A stretch of DNA of 11,911 bases, from positions 1 through 11,911 of the forward strand of contig JACDAY010000333.1 of NCBI GenBank assembly GCA_013695195.1, given 5' to 3'. The translations under genes were made by a program, and so were the position numbers. Below the pieces are notes generated by a model. That model saw only the letters and a program-made list of their open reading frames with translations. It did no database searches and was not told the origin of the DNA. Positions 5,617 to 11,911 of the stretch are shown here, piece by piece (positions within the stretch are counted from its first letter, which is position 1; every line of letters starts with the position of its first letter). The stretch comes from Blastocatellia bacterium (GTDB lineage Bacteria > Acidobacteriota > Blastocatellia > Pyrinomonadales > Pyrinomonadaceae).

Positions 5617-7395
5617 ATGGAAGTTTATTTTCAGGTTATTACCGATGCAGAAGGTTTACAAAAAGCTTGCGATGAGTTAAGAAACTCGGAATACTTAGGT
5701 TTTGATACCGAAACAACGGAACTCGATCCGTATCGCGGTGATCTGCGGCTGATACAACTTAGCGACGGCAAAAAGACGCAAGTCATTGACCTTAAATTCT
5801 TTGCAGAGCGGGGAGATTTGCGTACCATGCCGGATCTCGCCCCTCTTCGCGAACTTTTATCGGATAAGAAACAAATAAAGATCGCGCACAACGCCAAGTT
5901 CGATTCAAAATGGGTGCGTCATCAATTGGGCGCCGAGCTAAACGGCGTTTTCGATACATTTTTAGCCAGCCAGTTGATCTCGGCCGGAGATCAGGATCGC
6001 AGGCATTCACTCGCTGATGTTGCACAGTTTTTTACCGGCACCGAGCTTGATAAAACACTACAAGTCAGCGATTGGAGCCTTTCAGAGCTTTCACACTCGC
6101 AAATAGAATATGCCGCCCGCGATGCAGCAATTTTACTGCCGCTGCGGGAACAGATGGCCGAAAGATTGAAATCCGACGACCTGGAAAAGGCGGCTGAGCT
6201 GGAGTTCGAATGTGTTATGCCGATCGCCGAAATGGAGCTGAACGGCTTTTATCTCGAAAAGTCACGTTGGCGTGAGCAGCTTGAAAAAGTGAAGGTCGCT
6301 CAGGCGAAGGCTGCCGATGAGCTTCAGCAAATGCTTTCGGCCGGCGTCGCGCAGGCCTCGCTGTTCGGACGCTCGGAGATAAATCTCGATTCTCAGCAGC
6401 AGGTTACCGATGCTCTCCTGAACCTGGGCGTGCCTGTTCCGGCGACAACGCGCGGATGGCAGCTGCAGCCGCTTGCCGTCGAATATCCCCAGGTCGCCAA
6501 GCTGCTCGAATATCGCGGCGTTGCAAAATCCCTGACGAGCTTCGGCGAAAATATCCTTGAGTTCATAGAGCCGAAAACTGGCCGCATTCACGCCGATTTT
6601 CGGCAGATCGGCGCCCCGACCGGCCGTTTTTCCTGCTCTAATCCGAATCTCCAGCAGATCCCGCACGACCCGCAATACCGGCGCTGCTTTATAGCTCCCG
6701 AAGGCAGAAAACTCATTATTGCCGATTATTCTCAGATCGAGCTTCGCATATTGGCGGAATTTTCGGATGACGAGAATTTTATCAAAGCATTCGTTTCCGG
6801 CCAGGATTTCCACGCATCTGCCGCCTCGCAAATGTTTAATGTAAAGCCCGAAGACGTTTCGCCTGAGCAGCGTTCGTTCGCAAAAAGACTGAATTTCGGG
6901 ATCGTTTACGGCATCGGAGCATCGCGCTTCGCCTTGATGACAGGCATCGGGCAAACAGAAGCGGAAAACACGATGCGCCAATATTTCGGCACATTTCGCG
7001 GCCTTGACGCTTATTTAAGAGAGTCAGGAAGAAAGGTCGTAACGGAGAGAATTGCCAGAACGGCTTCCAATCGGATGATGCGGCTGCGTTTTGACGAAAA
7101 CGACCGCCAACAGGTGGGCGGCGCCAGGAGAAACGGTATAAATATGCCGATCCAGGGGACATCGGCAGACATATTAAAGCGCGCTCTTCGGCTTTTGCAT
7201 GATTCACTTCGTGGGACGTCCGCTGAATTGGTCAACATAGTACACGACGAGATCATCGTCGAATGCGACGCGGCCGAAGCGGAATTGACAGCCGACAAAC
7301 TGGAAAAAGCGATGTGCTCGGCGGGCAAGGAGTACATTAAAAAAGTTCCTGTTAAAGTCGATGTAACTATTACAGGTGAATGGGCAAAATTGTAA
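5617..7395 (+). CDS. polA: Family A DNA polymerase with 3'-5' exonuclease, no 5'-nuclease domain (Klenow-like)
   Basis: At 592 residues this is a natural counterpart of the Klenow fragment (605). The proofreading domain (about 1-190) keeps all DEDDy residues: D30 and E32 (FDTET), D96 (HNAKFD), Y165 and D169 (YAARD). The polymerase domain (about 195-592) has the template/primer-contact stretch TGRFSCSNPNLQQIP, motif A with D370 and E375 (DYSQIELR), motif B with R419, K423, F427 and Y431 (matching E. coli R754, K758, F762, Y766), and motif C H543-D544-E545. All catalytic residues are present, so it should be an active proofreading polymerase. F427 at the E. coli F762 position predicts discrimination against dideoxynucleotides. 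The FEN-like 5'-3' exonuclease of full-length PolA (about 300 residues) is absent, and the ATG has only non-coding AT-rich DNA before it, so this is not a visible truncation. RNA-primer removal would need a separate enzyme. The gene is monocistronic and SD-less. A classical polA may exist elsewhere. Confidence 0.96.
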   Translation: MEVYFQVITDAEGLQKACDELRNSEYLGFDTETTELDPYRGDLRLIQLSDGKKTQVIDLKFFAERGDLRTMPDLAPLRELLSDKKQIKIAHNAKFDSKWVRHQLGAELNGVFDTFLASQLISAGDQDRRHSLADVAQFFTGTELDKTLQVSDWSLSELSHSQIEYAARDAAILLPLREQMAERLKSDDLEKAAELEFECVMPIAEMELNGFYLEKSRWREQLEKVKVAQAKAADELQQMLSAGVAQASLFGRSEINLDSQQQVTDALLNLGVPVPATTRGWQLQPLAVEYPQVAKLLEYRGVAKSLTSFGENILEFIEPKTGRIHADFRQIGAPTGRFSCSNPNLQQIPHDPQYRRCFIAPEGRKLIIADYSQIELRILAEFSDDENFIKAFVSGQDFHASAASQMFNVKPEDVSPEQRSFAKRLNFGIVYGIGASRFALMTGIGQTEAENTMRQYFGTFRGLDAYLRESGRKVVTERIARTASNRMMRLRFDENDRQQVGGARRNGINMPIQGTSADILKRALRLLHDSLRGTSAELVNIVHDEIIVECDAAEAELTADKLEKAMCSAGKEYIKKVPVKVDVTITGEWAKL

Positions 7396-7418
7396 CGCCC
7401 CCGTCCGGCGTTACAATT
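7388..7418. terminator. Hairpin between convergent polymerase and zinc-ribbon genes
   Basis: AATTGTAACGCC (7388-7399) and GGCGTTACAATT (7407-7418) pair perfectly over 12 bp with a 7-base loop. The left arm contains the polymerase stop codon TAA (7393-7395), and the structure ends two bases before the zinc-ribbon gene's stop codon. No proper T-run follows on either strand (only a few T on the minus strand), so it is either a weak bidirectional terminator or a 3'-end stabiliser. Confidence 0.6.
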
Positions 7419-7419
7419 C

Positions 7420-8157
7420 CTAGCTGGCGCTTGCTTCGCTTTGCGCCTCTTTTCCGGGCATATACAGAATACGCGTACAGCTTTCGCAGGTAATTATCTG
7501 ATCACCGCGTTTTACTTCGACCTGCATTTGCGGGCGTAAAGACATAAAGCAGGCGCTGCACGAGCCGTTTATCACCTCGGCGACGGCGATGCCGTCACGG
7601 CTGCGTTGGGCCATGCGGTTATAGACTGAGGCAAGCTGGGCGGGGAGCGTAACAAAAACCCCTTCGCGTTTTTTTGTTTCCGAGTCAAGCTCTTTTTTGC
7701 TTGCGGCGAGATCGGTATCGAATTCCTTCAGCGCGGCCTCGCGTTTTGTGTCGATCGTGTTTATCTCATCGCTTCGTTCCTCCAGCTCTTTTTCGACCTC
7801 TTCGAATGCCGTCATCTTTTCCACTACCTGGGTTTCAAAAGCCGCGATCTGCTTTTGCAAGGCGTCAGTTTCGCGCATCGCGGTTTCGTATTCTTTTTGA
7901 TTTTGAGCGTGTTTCAGATTGCGGTCGGCGCGTTCAAGATAGACTTTGTTTTCGGCGATCTGCTTTTCCAGATCGGCACGCGCCGTTTGCAAACCGTCTC
8001 GCCTATTCTGAATTTCGCGTATAGAAAAGGCGTGCTGTTCAAACTCTTGTTCGATATCTGCACGCCTTGTTTCCGAGGTTTCGATTTGTTGTTTTAATCG
8101 GCGAATGTGTGTATCCGTCTTTTGTAGATCTATTAACTTCTCAAGTTCAGCTCTCAC
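7420..8157 (-). CDS. Coiled-coil protein with C-terminal C4 zinc ribbon (COG1579/zf-RING_7 type)
   Basis: Residues about 1-160 of this 245-residue protein are almost continuous heptad-like coiled coil rich in Glu, Lys, Gln and Ala, beginning RAELEKLIDLQKTDTHIRRL. The C-terminal part carries a four-cysteine zinc ribbon, C200-x2-C203 (GSCSACFMSL) and C224-x2-C227 (ITCESCTRILY). This two-part design matches the widespread bacterial COG1579 family, which includes chlamydial CT398. That family's role is poorly defined, with proposed links to nucleic acids, RNA polymerase or secretion partners. No signal peptide is present, so it is cytoplasmic. The start is GTG at 8155-8157: a TAA codon lies directly before it in frame, and AGGAG sits 11 bases upstream. 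It follows the 174-residue gene on the same strand by 83 bases, so co-transcription is possible. The ending (KEAQSEASAS) is short and disordered. Confidence 0.92.
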   Translation of the reverse strand: MRAELEKLIDLQKTDTHIRRLKQQIETSETRRADIEQEFEQHAFSIREIQNRRDGLQTARADLEKQIAENKVYLERADRNLKHAQNQKEYETAMRETDALQKQIAAFETQVVEKMTAFEEVEKELEERSDEINTIDTKREAALKEFDTDLAASKKELDSETKKREGVFVTLPAQLASVYNRMAQRSRDGIAVAEVINGSCSACFMSLRPQMQVEVKRGDQIITCESCTRILYMPGKEAQSEASAS

Positions 8158-8168
8158 TTATTAAATAT

Positions 8169-8173
8169 CTCCT
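8169..8173 (-). promoter_or_regulatory. Ribosome binding site AGGAG for the GTG-started zinc-ribbon gene
   Basis: On the minus strand AGGAG is followed after 11 bases by GTG (8157-8155). The in-frame TAA immediately before the GTG rules out any longer start, so site and start codon support each other. Confidence 0.65.
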
Positions 8174-8240
8174 GTCAATAAAACCTGAATACTCACAGTA
8201 ATTCTAACCTACAACCGCATAAAAAAAAAGTTGGGCCGCA

Positions 8241-8765
8241 TTATAGCCGGTCTCCAGTAAAGATCAGAAAATGTTCGCGCAGAGTTTCTGTGCGGACTAT
8301 GTTGCCCGGTTTCTCATCTTTCATCGTGCTCCAGACAGGCAGCTCGCCCCTTTTTTGCAGAAAAAGCTCAACGTTCGCCTTCGACATTCCTAAATGGGTA
8401 ATTCGAGCGACCGCCAGCGCTCCGCCGCGCATAAATCCGTCGGACGGCGTGCGTGTCCAACCCGCTTCCAGCGTTAAGCATCTCACGCCCTGTTGAAGAC
8501 GAAGAAGAGAACCGGCCATATTCGAGCCTCGATAGGTGAAGCGGTAAGGATCCTCTCTTTCAATTGAAATTCTTGAATTGGAACGGTTTGCATCGCCAGC
8601 AATCTCGACAAGTGTATCGAAAATCCATCCGATGCTTGCCTGTCTGATCGCATCGTTCGCCGCCTTTAGCCTGAGGTAGTCGGCCACGTCCGAGCGTCCC
8701 TCCGCGTTCGCTTTTTCGATAGCCTGCAATAGCATTTTTGACCAGACAGCGTCGAGCTCGTTCAT
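8241..8765 (-). CDS. Conserved-looking hypothetical cytoplasmic protein, 174 residues
   Basis: I do not recognise this family. The protein has no signal peptide, membrane segment or cysteine cluster. The first 60 residues look helical (NELDAVWSKMLLQAIEKANA, then ADYLRLKAANDAIR). Residues about 65-140 look like mixed strands (SRISIEREDPYRFTYRGSNM, LTLEAGWTRTPSDGFMRGGALAVARI), and the end is short and basic. It has normal codon use and a full-length open frame with few alternatives, so it is likely a real gene. The ATG at 8765 has no Shine-Dalgarno site: the upstream bases on the minus strand are pyrimidine-rich (TATCCTCAAACG). It precedes the zinc-ribbon gene on the same strand and is divergent from the TPR gene. 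The helical start and central beta stretch could fit a small ligand- or nucleotide-binding fold, but that is a guess. Confidence 0.8.
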   Translation of the reverse strand: MNELDAVWSKMLLQAIEKANAEGRSDVADYLRLKAANDAIRQASIGWIFDTLVEIAGDANRSNSRISIEREDPYRFTYRGSNMAGSLLRLQQGVRCLTLEAGWTRTPSDGFMRGGALAVARITHLGMSKANVELFLQKRGELPVWSTMKDEKPGNIVRTETLREHFLIFTGDRL

Positions 8766-8805
8766 CGTTTGAGGATAAAACCGCGCGGCAATAAATGCAA
8801 TTTCG

Positions 8806-8814
8806 TGATATTAT
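8806..8814 (+). promoter_or_regulatory. Extended -10 promoter candidate for the TPR gene
   Basis: TGATATTAT combines a TGn extension with TATTAT (five of six matches to TATAAT). No good -35 is seen, which extended -10 promoters can tolerate. It lies about 70 bases before the ATG at 8881, a sensible distance. Confidence 0.4.
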
Positions 8815-8850
8815 TTTGGAATATTTAAGTAAAAACGCGACTGCAACAGA

Positions 8851-8875
8851 GTGTTTCGTTTTTGAAATTAAACAC
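8851..8875 (+). repeat. Small inverted repeat just before the TPR gene start
   Basis: GTGTTT (8851-8856) and AAACAC (8870-8875) form a 6-bp stem with a 13-base loop ending five bases before the ATG. An alternative TTTC/GAAA pairing overlaps it. In an mRNA lacking a Shine-Dalgarno site it could affect start-codon access, but it is short and AT-rich. Confidence 0.3.
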
Positions 8876-8880
8876 GCTTT

Positions 8881-11800
8881 ATGAGAAACGTATTAATTAT
8901 AATTCTTTTTATCCTTATTTCGTCCACAGTTTTTGCTCAAAAGCCGAAGCGTAATGCCGCCGAAAAACCTACTGCGGCCGCTAAAACGGCTCCGGTCGAT
9001 CCGGCGATCGAATCGGAACAGCTTGAAAATGCGATCATTTCGGCCACTCCGGCCCTTAGAGTTAAAAATTTAAAACAGTTTCTAGCCGATTTTCCGAATT
9101 CGGGTCAAAAGGCCCGCGCGCGCGAATCGCTTGTGGGCGCGCGCGGCTCGCTCGGTGACGAAAAACTACAGGCAAACGAGACGTCCGAAGGCGTTGCACT
9201 TTTCAAGCTTGCCGTCGAGGAGGCTCCAAAGCCGATGCCCGACAGGTTGTTTAATGAGATCGTCTCCAAATTTCCAGCTAATTTATTTTTCCGAGGTGAG
9301 CGCGCCGCAGCCCTGGAAATAGCTGGGTTGATCGAAAAAAAGGTCGCGGGAAAAACCACACAGCTTCTTAATTTGGCGACATTCCACCTCGGAATTGAAA
9401 ACGGTTCCGATGCACGGCGGCTCGCTGAATTGGCCATTCAAATCGATCCGAATTCCGCCGCCGCATATCAGACTCTTGGCCTTGCGCATCGTTTGAACTT
9501 CGAATTGGAAGAATCAGCAAAGGCTTATTCAAAAGCTTTAGAACTTGACCCCGAATCTGCCGCATCAAAACGCAGCCTTGCCGAGATGAAACGCTCGCTC
9601 GGTAAACCCGATGAAGCGGCCGCTCTTTATCGCGAAATTCTCCTCAAGTACGAAAACGATATTCCCGCCCGCACAGGATTGATTCTTTCGCTTTTCGGAG
9701 CCGGAAAAAAGGCTGAAGCCGAAAGCGAACTGGCCAAATCGCTCGAGCAAAACCCGAATAATTTAAATTTACTTGCCGGCGCTGCATACTGGCATGCTGC
9801 AAATGACGATGGCGAAAAGGCCGTGCAGCTTGCTCAAAAAGCGATCGAGTTCGAGCCTCGTTTTATATGGTCGCACATCGCTCTTGCAAGGGGACTTTTG
9901 AGACAAAATAAGCCGGTCGATGCCGAGCGTGTACTGGTAATGGCCCGGCGGTATGGTAATTTTCCCACACTGGAGTATGAAATCGCCTCGGCACGCATGG
10001 CCGCCGGATTTTATCGGGAAGCGGTCGAAGAACTGCAAAAAAGCTTTACCCTAAAGGACGGCTTGGTTCAGACAAAACTCGGCGGACGCATCGCTCGTGA
10101 AGAGAAGACTTTTGCAGATCTAATCGCATTCGAACGCCGGGCAAGCATTTTTGAGCCGGCCGCCGCCGATAATCCCGAAAATTCGGGAAAGCTCAAGCTC
10201 CTTTTCGAGATGACGCAAAAACTTTCTGCCTCTGAACCAAACGAAGCCGAAATAATTGTACTGGCCGAAGATTTCGTCAAAGGCGACGATAAAATGAAAC
10301 TTCACCGCCAGCTTCACGCCGCTTCGCTGCTGCTGCAGAAGGGAATTGCTAAGGAAAAGGCAGGTGAACTGGCAAAAGCAGCCGTCGGAAACGCAGATGC
10401 AGGCCTCGACGTCGCCAGTCCCGCAGCCGCCGTTATGGCCAGCGAGCTTTATGAAAGCCGAACTGTGGCCTTTTCGCGGGATCAGGTGATTATTGTTCCC
10501 GATGTACCGCGGCAAACTCTTTCCGCCATCCTGCGGGGACGCATCGAAGAGCTTTCGGGTTGGACGCTCTATCAGCAAAAAAGCTATGCGGAAGCTGTGA
10601 TCCGTCTCCGCCGAGCTATTAGCGTTTTGCCGGACAAGAGTGCCTGGTGGCGTTCGAGTATGTGGCTGCTTGGCCTCGCGCTCGAAGCCGACGGCAAGGA
10701 CAGTGAAGCTCTCGATTCATACATTAAAAGCTATAAAACGGACAAGCCCGACGTTTTGAAATATGTCATCGTCGAAACTCTCTATAAAAAAGTAAACGGA
10801 AACACGGTTGAGTTGGAAGCTAAAATCGGGGCAAATCCACTGACGGCTTTTTCTTCCCCCGCATCGGTAAAGCCGCTCGAAACTATTGTGAAATCCGCCG
10901 AGTTAAAAGACGCGTTTGTAACAACACCTGAGGAGCCTGCGAAAATCGCAGAAACTGTCAATCCGCAGATATTACCCGGGGAGTCGACAGTCCCTGAAAC
11001 CAATAGTGAAGCTAAAACTCCGGCGAATGAAACCGCTGTGAGTTCCGAAGGAACCTCCGAGCCGAAGGTTGAAAGCTCGGCTATGCCGAAAATAACTACT
11101 GAATCCTCGACGCCGGTGCCCGAAGCTGTCCGTAAAATTTCAAAACCTGCTGAGCCGCCAGTGGAACAGGTTACGACCACAGAATTGCCGGCCGATAGTA
11201 AAACTGAAGTTCCCGAATCTACCGTCGAAACCACTGAGCCTGCACAGAAGGCTGTCGAGGATGTAGCTGTTCCGGAAAAAACTTCTGAAACTAAAAAAGC
11301 TGATGAGACCATCGAACCGTCGAATGGGAATTTAACTCCCGTGGATGCAAAACCTGAAAATCCTGCTCAGGACGCACCCCAAACCGATCCGGAAAAAGAG
11401 CCAGACGCGTCCGGGTCGCTTCCTGCAGTTACACCATCAGCCGAAGAAGCGTTAGTAACCACGTTGCCGGCACCAACAACGGCCGCGAATGATACTGTAA
11501 AATCGCAGCCCGGAATCGAATTTCTTTCTATTCCAACCACCGAGCCTCCCGAAAAGATCGAAACGGACGTTGATGCTTCGCCGGAAGAAATTACCTTAAA
11601 AACAGAAGTCGAAGCGCCGGACGCTGATTTTAAAACAGTTAAAACCCCGACGACATTAAATTCGGCCGGGAAGATTCCCGACCGTCAGCCGACAAAAAAG
11701 TTGGTGGTTCTCACTACCGACTCAGTAGTCGAATCGAAACCTGCCAAAAAAATCGCAAAACAGCTTTTTGAGCCGATAATCATTCCAATTCCTGGCCCGC

Positions 11801-11911
11801 CTCGTTCTAAAACAGCTGCCGATGAAACCGTTCTATCGGGCGCGGCCCGTGTTCGAATCATAGATGGGCTGGAAGTCAAATCCAAAATCAAATGTTCTAT
11901 CAGTGTCAGCC
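8881..11911 (+). CDS. Large exported TPR protein with Pro/Thr/Glu-rich region (3' end outside window)
   Basis: An uninterrupted frame runs from ATG 8881 to the right edge: 1010 codons without a stop. Residues 1-19 are a clear signal peptide (MRNVLIIILFILISSTVFA, cleavage before Gln20); with no lipobox Cys it is not a lipoprotein. Residues about 40-170 form a helical N-terminal domain. Residues about 180-400 contain TPR units, for example AYQTLGLAHRLNFELEESAK and the paired KALELDPES, and another TPR pair lies at about 561-623 (SYAEAVIRLRRAI, then SEALDSYIKSY). From about 640 to 960 the sequence is dominated by Pro, Thr, Glu, Ser and Lys, a long disordered linker. The last residues (ARVRIIDGLEV, KCSISVS) look like a folded domain beginning again. 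TPRs mediate protein-protein contacts, so a periplasmic or surface scaffold is the best inference. No Shine-Dalgarno site precedes the ATG. No partner is identified. Confidence 0.93.
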   Translation, partial: MRNVLIIILFILISSTVFAQKPKRNAAEKPTAAAKTAPVDPAIESEQLENAIISATPALRVKNLKQFLADFPNSGQKARARESLVGARGSLGDEKLQANETSEGVALFKLAVEEAPKPMPDRLFNEIVSKFPANLFFRGERAAALEIAGLIEKKVAGKTTQLLNLATFHLGIENGSDARRLAELAIQIDPNSAAAYQTLGLAHRLNFELEESAKAYSKALELDPESAASKRSLAEMKRSLGKPDEAAALYREILLKYENDIPARTGLILSLFGAGKKAEAESELAKSLEQNPNNLNLLAGAAYWHAANDDGEKAVQLAQKAIEFEPRFIWSHIALARGLLRQNKPVDAERVLVMARRYGNFPTLEYEIASARMAAGFYREAVEELQKSFTLKDGLVQTKLGGRIAREEKTFADLIAFERRASIFEPAAADNPENSGKLKLLFEMTQKLSASEPNEAEIIVLAEDFVKGDDKMKLHRQLHAASLLLQKGIAKEKAGELAKAAVGNADAGLDVASPAAAVMASELYESRTVAFSRDQVIIVPDVPRQTLSAILRGRIEELSGWTLYQQKSYAEAVIRLRRAISVLPDKSAWWRSSMWLLGLALEADGKDSEALDSYIKSYKTDKPDVLKYVIVETLYKKVNGNTVELEAKIGANPLTAFSSPASVKPLETIVKSAELKDAFVTTPEEPAKIAETVNPQILPGESTVPETNSEAKTPANETAVSSEGTSEPKVESSAMPKITTESSTPVPEAVRKISKPAEPPVEQVTTTELPADSKTEVPESTVETTEPAQKAVEDVAVPEKTSETKKADETIEPSNGNLTPVDAKPENPAQDAPQTDPEKEPDASGSLPAVTPSAEEALVTTLPAPTTAANDTVKSQPGIEFLSIPTTEPPEKIETDVDASPEEITLKTEVEAPDADFKTVKTPTTLNSAGKIPDRQPTKKLVVLTTDSVVESKPAKKIAKQLFEPIIIPIPGPPRSKTAADETVLSGAARVRIIDGLEVKSKIKCSISVS

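Noticed and set aside
6262..6981. 239-codon reverse frame inside the polymerase gene
   Set aside because: The forward strand here encodes conserved polymerase motifs, and the reverse product resembles nothing known.
8221..8250. T-run after the 174-residue gene as an intrinsic terminator
   Set aside because: Nine T residues follow the stop on the minus strand, but the preceding bases give only a three-base stem, so the hairpin needed for an intrinsic terminator is missing.
10782..11312. 176-codon reverse frame in the TPR gene
   Set aside because: Its Ser/Val/Gly/Thr-rich sequence is the antisense of the Pro/Thr/Glu-rich linker. The forward frame is continuous from a signal peptide.
1..11911. 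A defence, secretion or other multi-gene novel system
   Set aside because: The genes are alternating single units of housekeeping or envelope type with no operon-like cluster of effector and sensor genes, and there are no mobile-element or attachment-site signs.

Overview
The window reads as chromosomal housekeeping DNA from an Acidobacteria-like bacterium, most plausibly of the Blastocatellia/Pyrinomonadaceae type. This is an inference, based on the combination of a secreted TSP3-repeat protein with a characteristic C-terminal domain, an RNase E/G with a very long internal insertion, a Klenow-like DNA polymerase without a 5'-nuclease domain, and a secreted TPR protein. Gene density is high, base composition is mid-range, and no integrase, transposase, CRISPR array, tRNA or rRNA is visible.

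Layout from left to right. Bases 1-213 are the 3' end of a forward gene, probably an M1-family metallopeptidase. A 505-base gene-free stretch follows. Next is a forward gene (719-2245) for an exported calcium-binding-type TSP3 repeat protein, ending in a textbook intrinsic terminator (2274-2323). Converging on it is a reverse gene (2331-5033) for a 900-residue RNase E/G whose S1 domain is split by about 400 residues of disordered, charged sequence. A 583-base divergent intergenic region contains promoter-like elements and a dyad. It leads into a forward gene (5617-7395) for a 592-residue 3'-5' exonuclease/DNA polymerase. That gene converges, across a 12-bp perfect hairpin, on a reverse pair: a coiled-coil zinc-ribbon protein (7420-8157) preceded by an unrecognised 174-residue protein (8241-8765). 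The last gene (8881 to beyond the right edge) is divergent from that pair. It encodes a very large exported TPR protein with a long Pro/Thr/Glu-rich tail and is open at the window edge (at least 1010 residues).

Functionally the window mixes RNA turnover (RNase E/G), DNA synthesis or repair (family A polymerase), a nucleic-acid- or scaffold-type zinc-ribbon protein, and three envelope or secreted proteins. Apart from the short reverse pair, each gene appears to be its own transcription unit, with hairpins between convergent neighbours. I see no defence or mobile system. The most unusual element is the RNase E/G, where the disordered, degradosome-like region is an insertion inside the S1 domain and carries a duplicated short motif.
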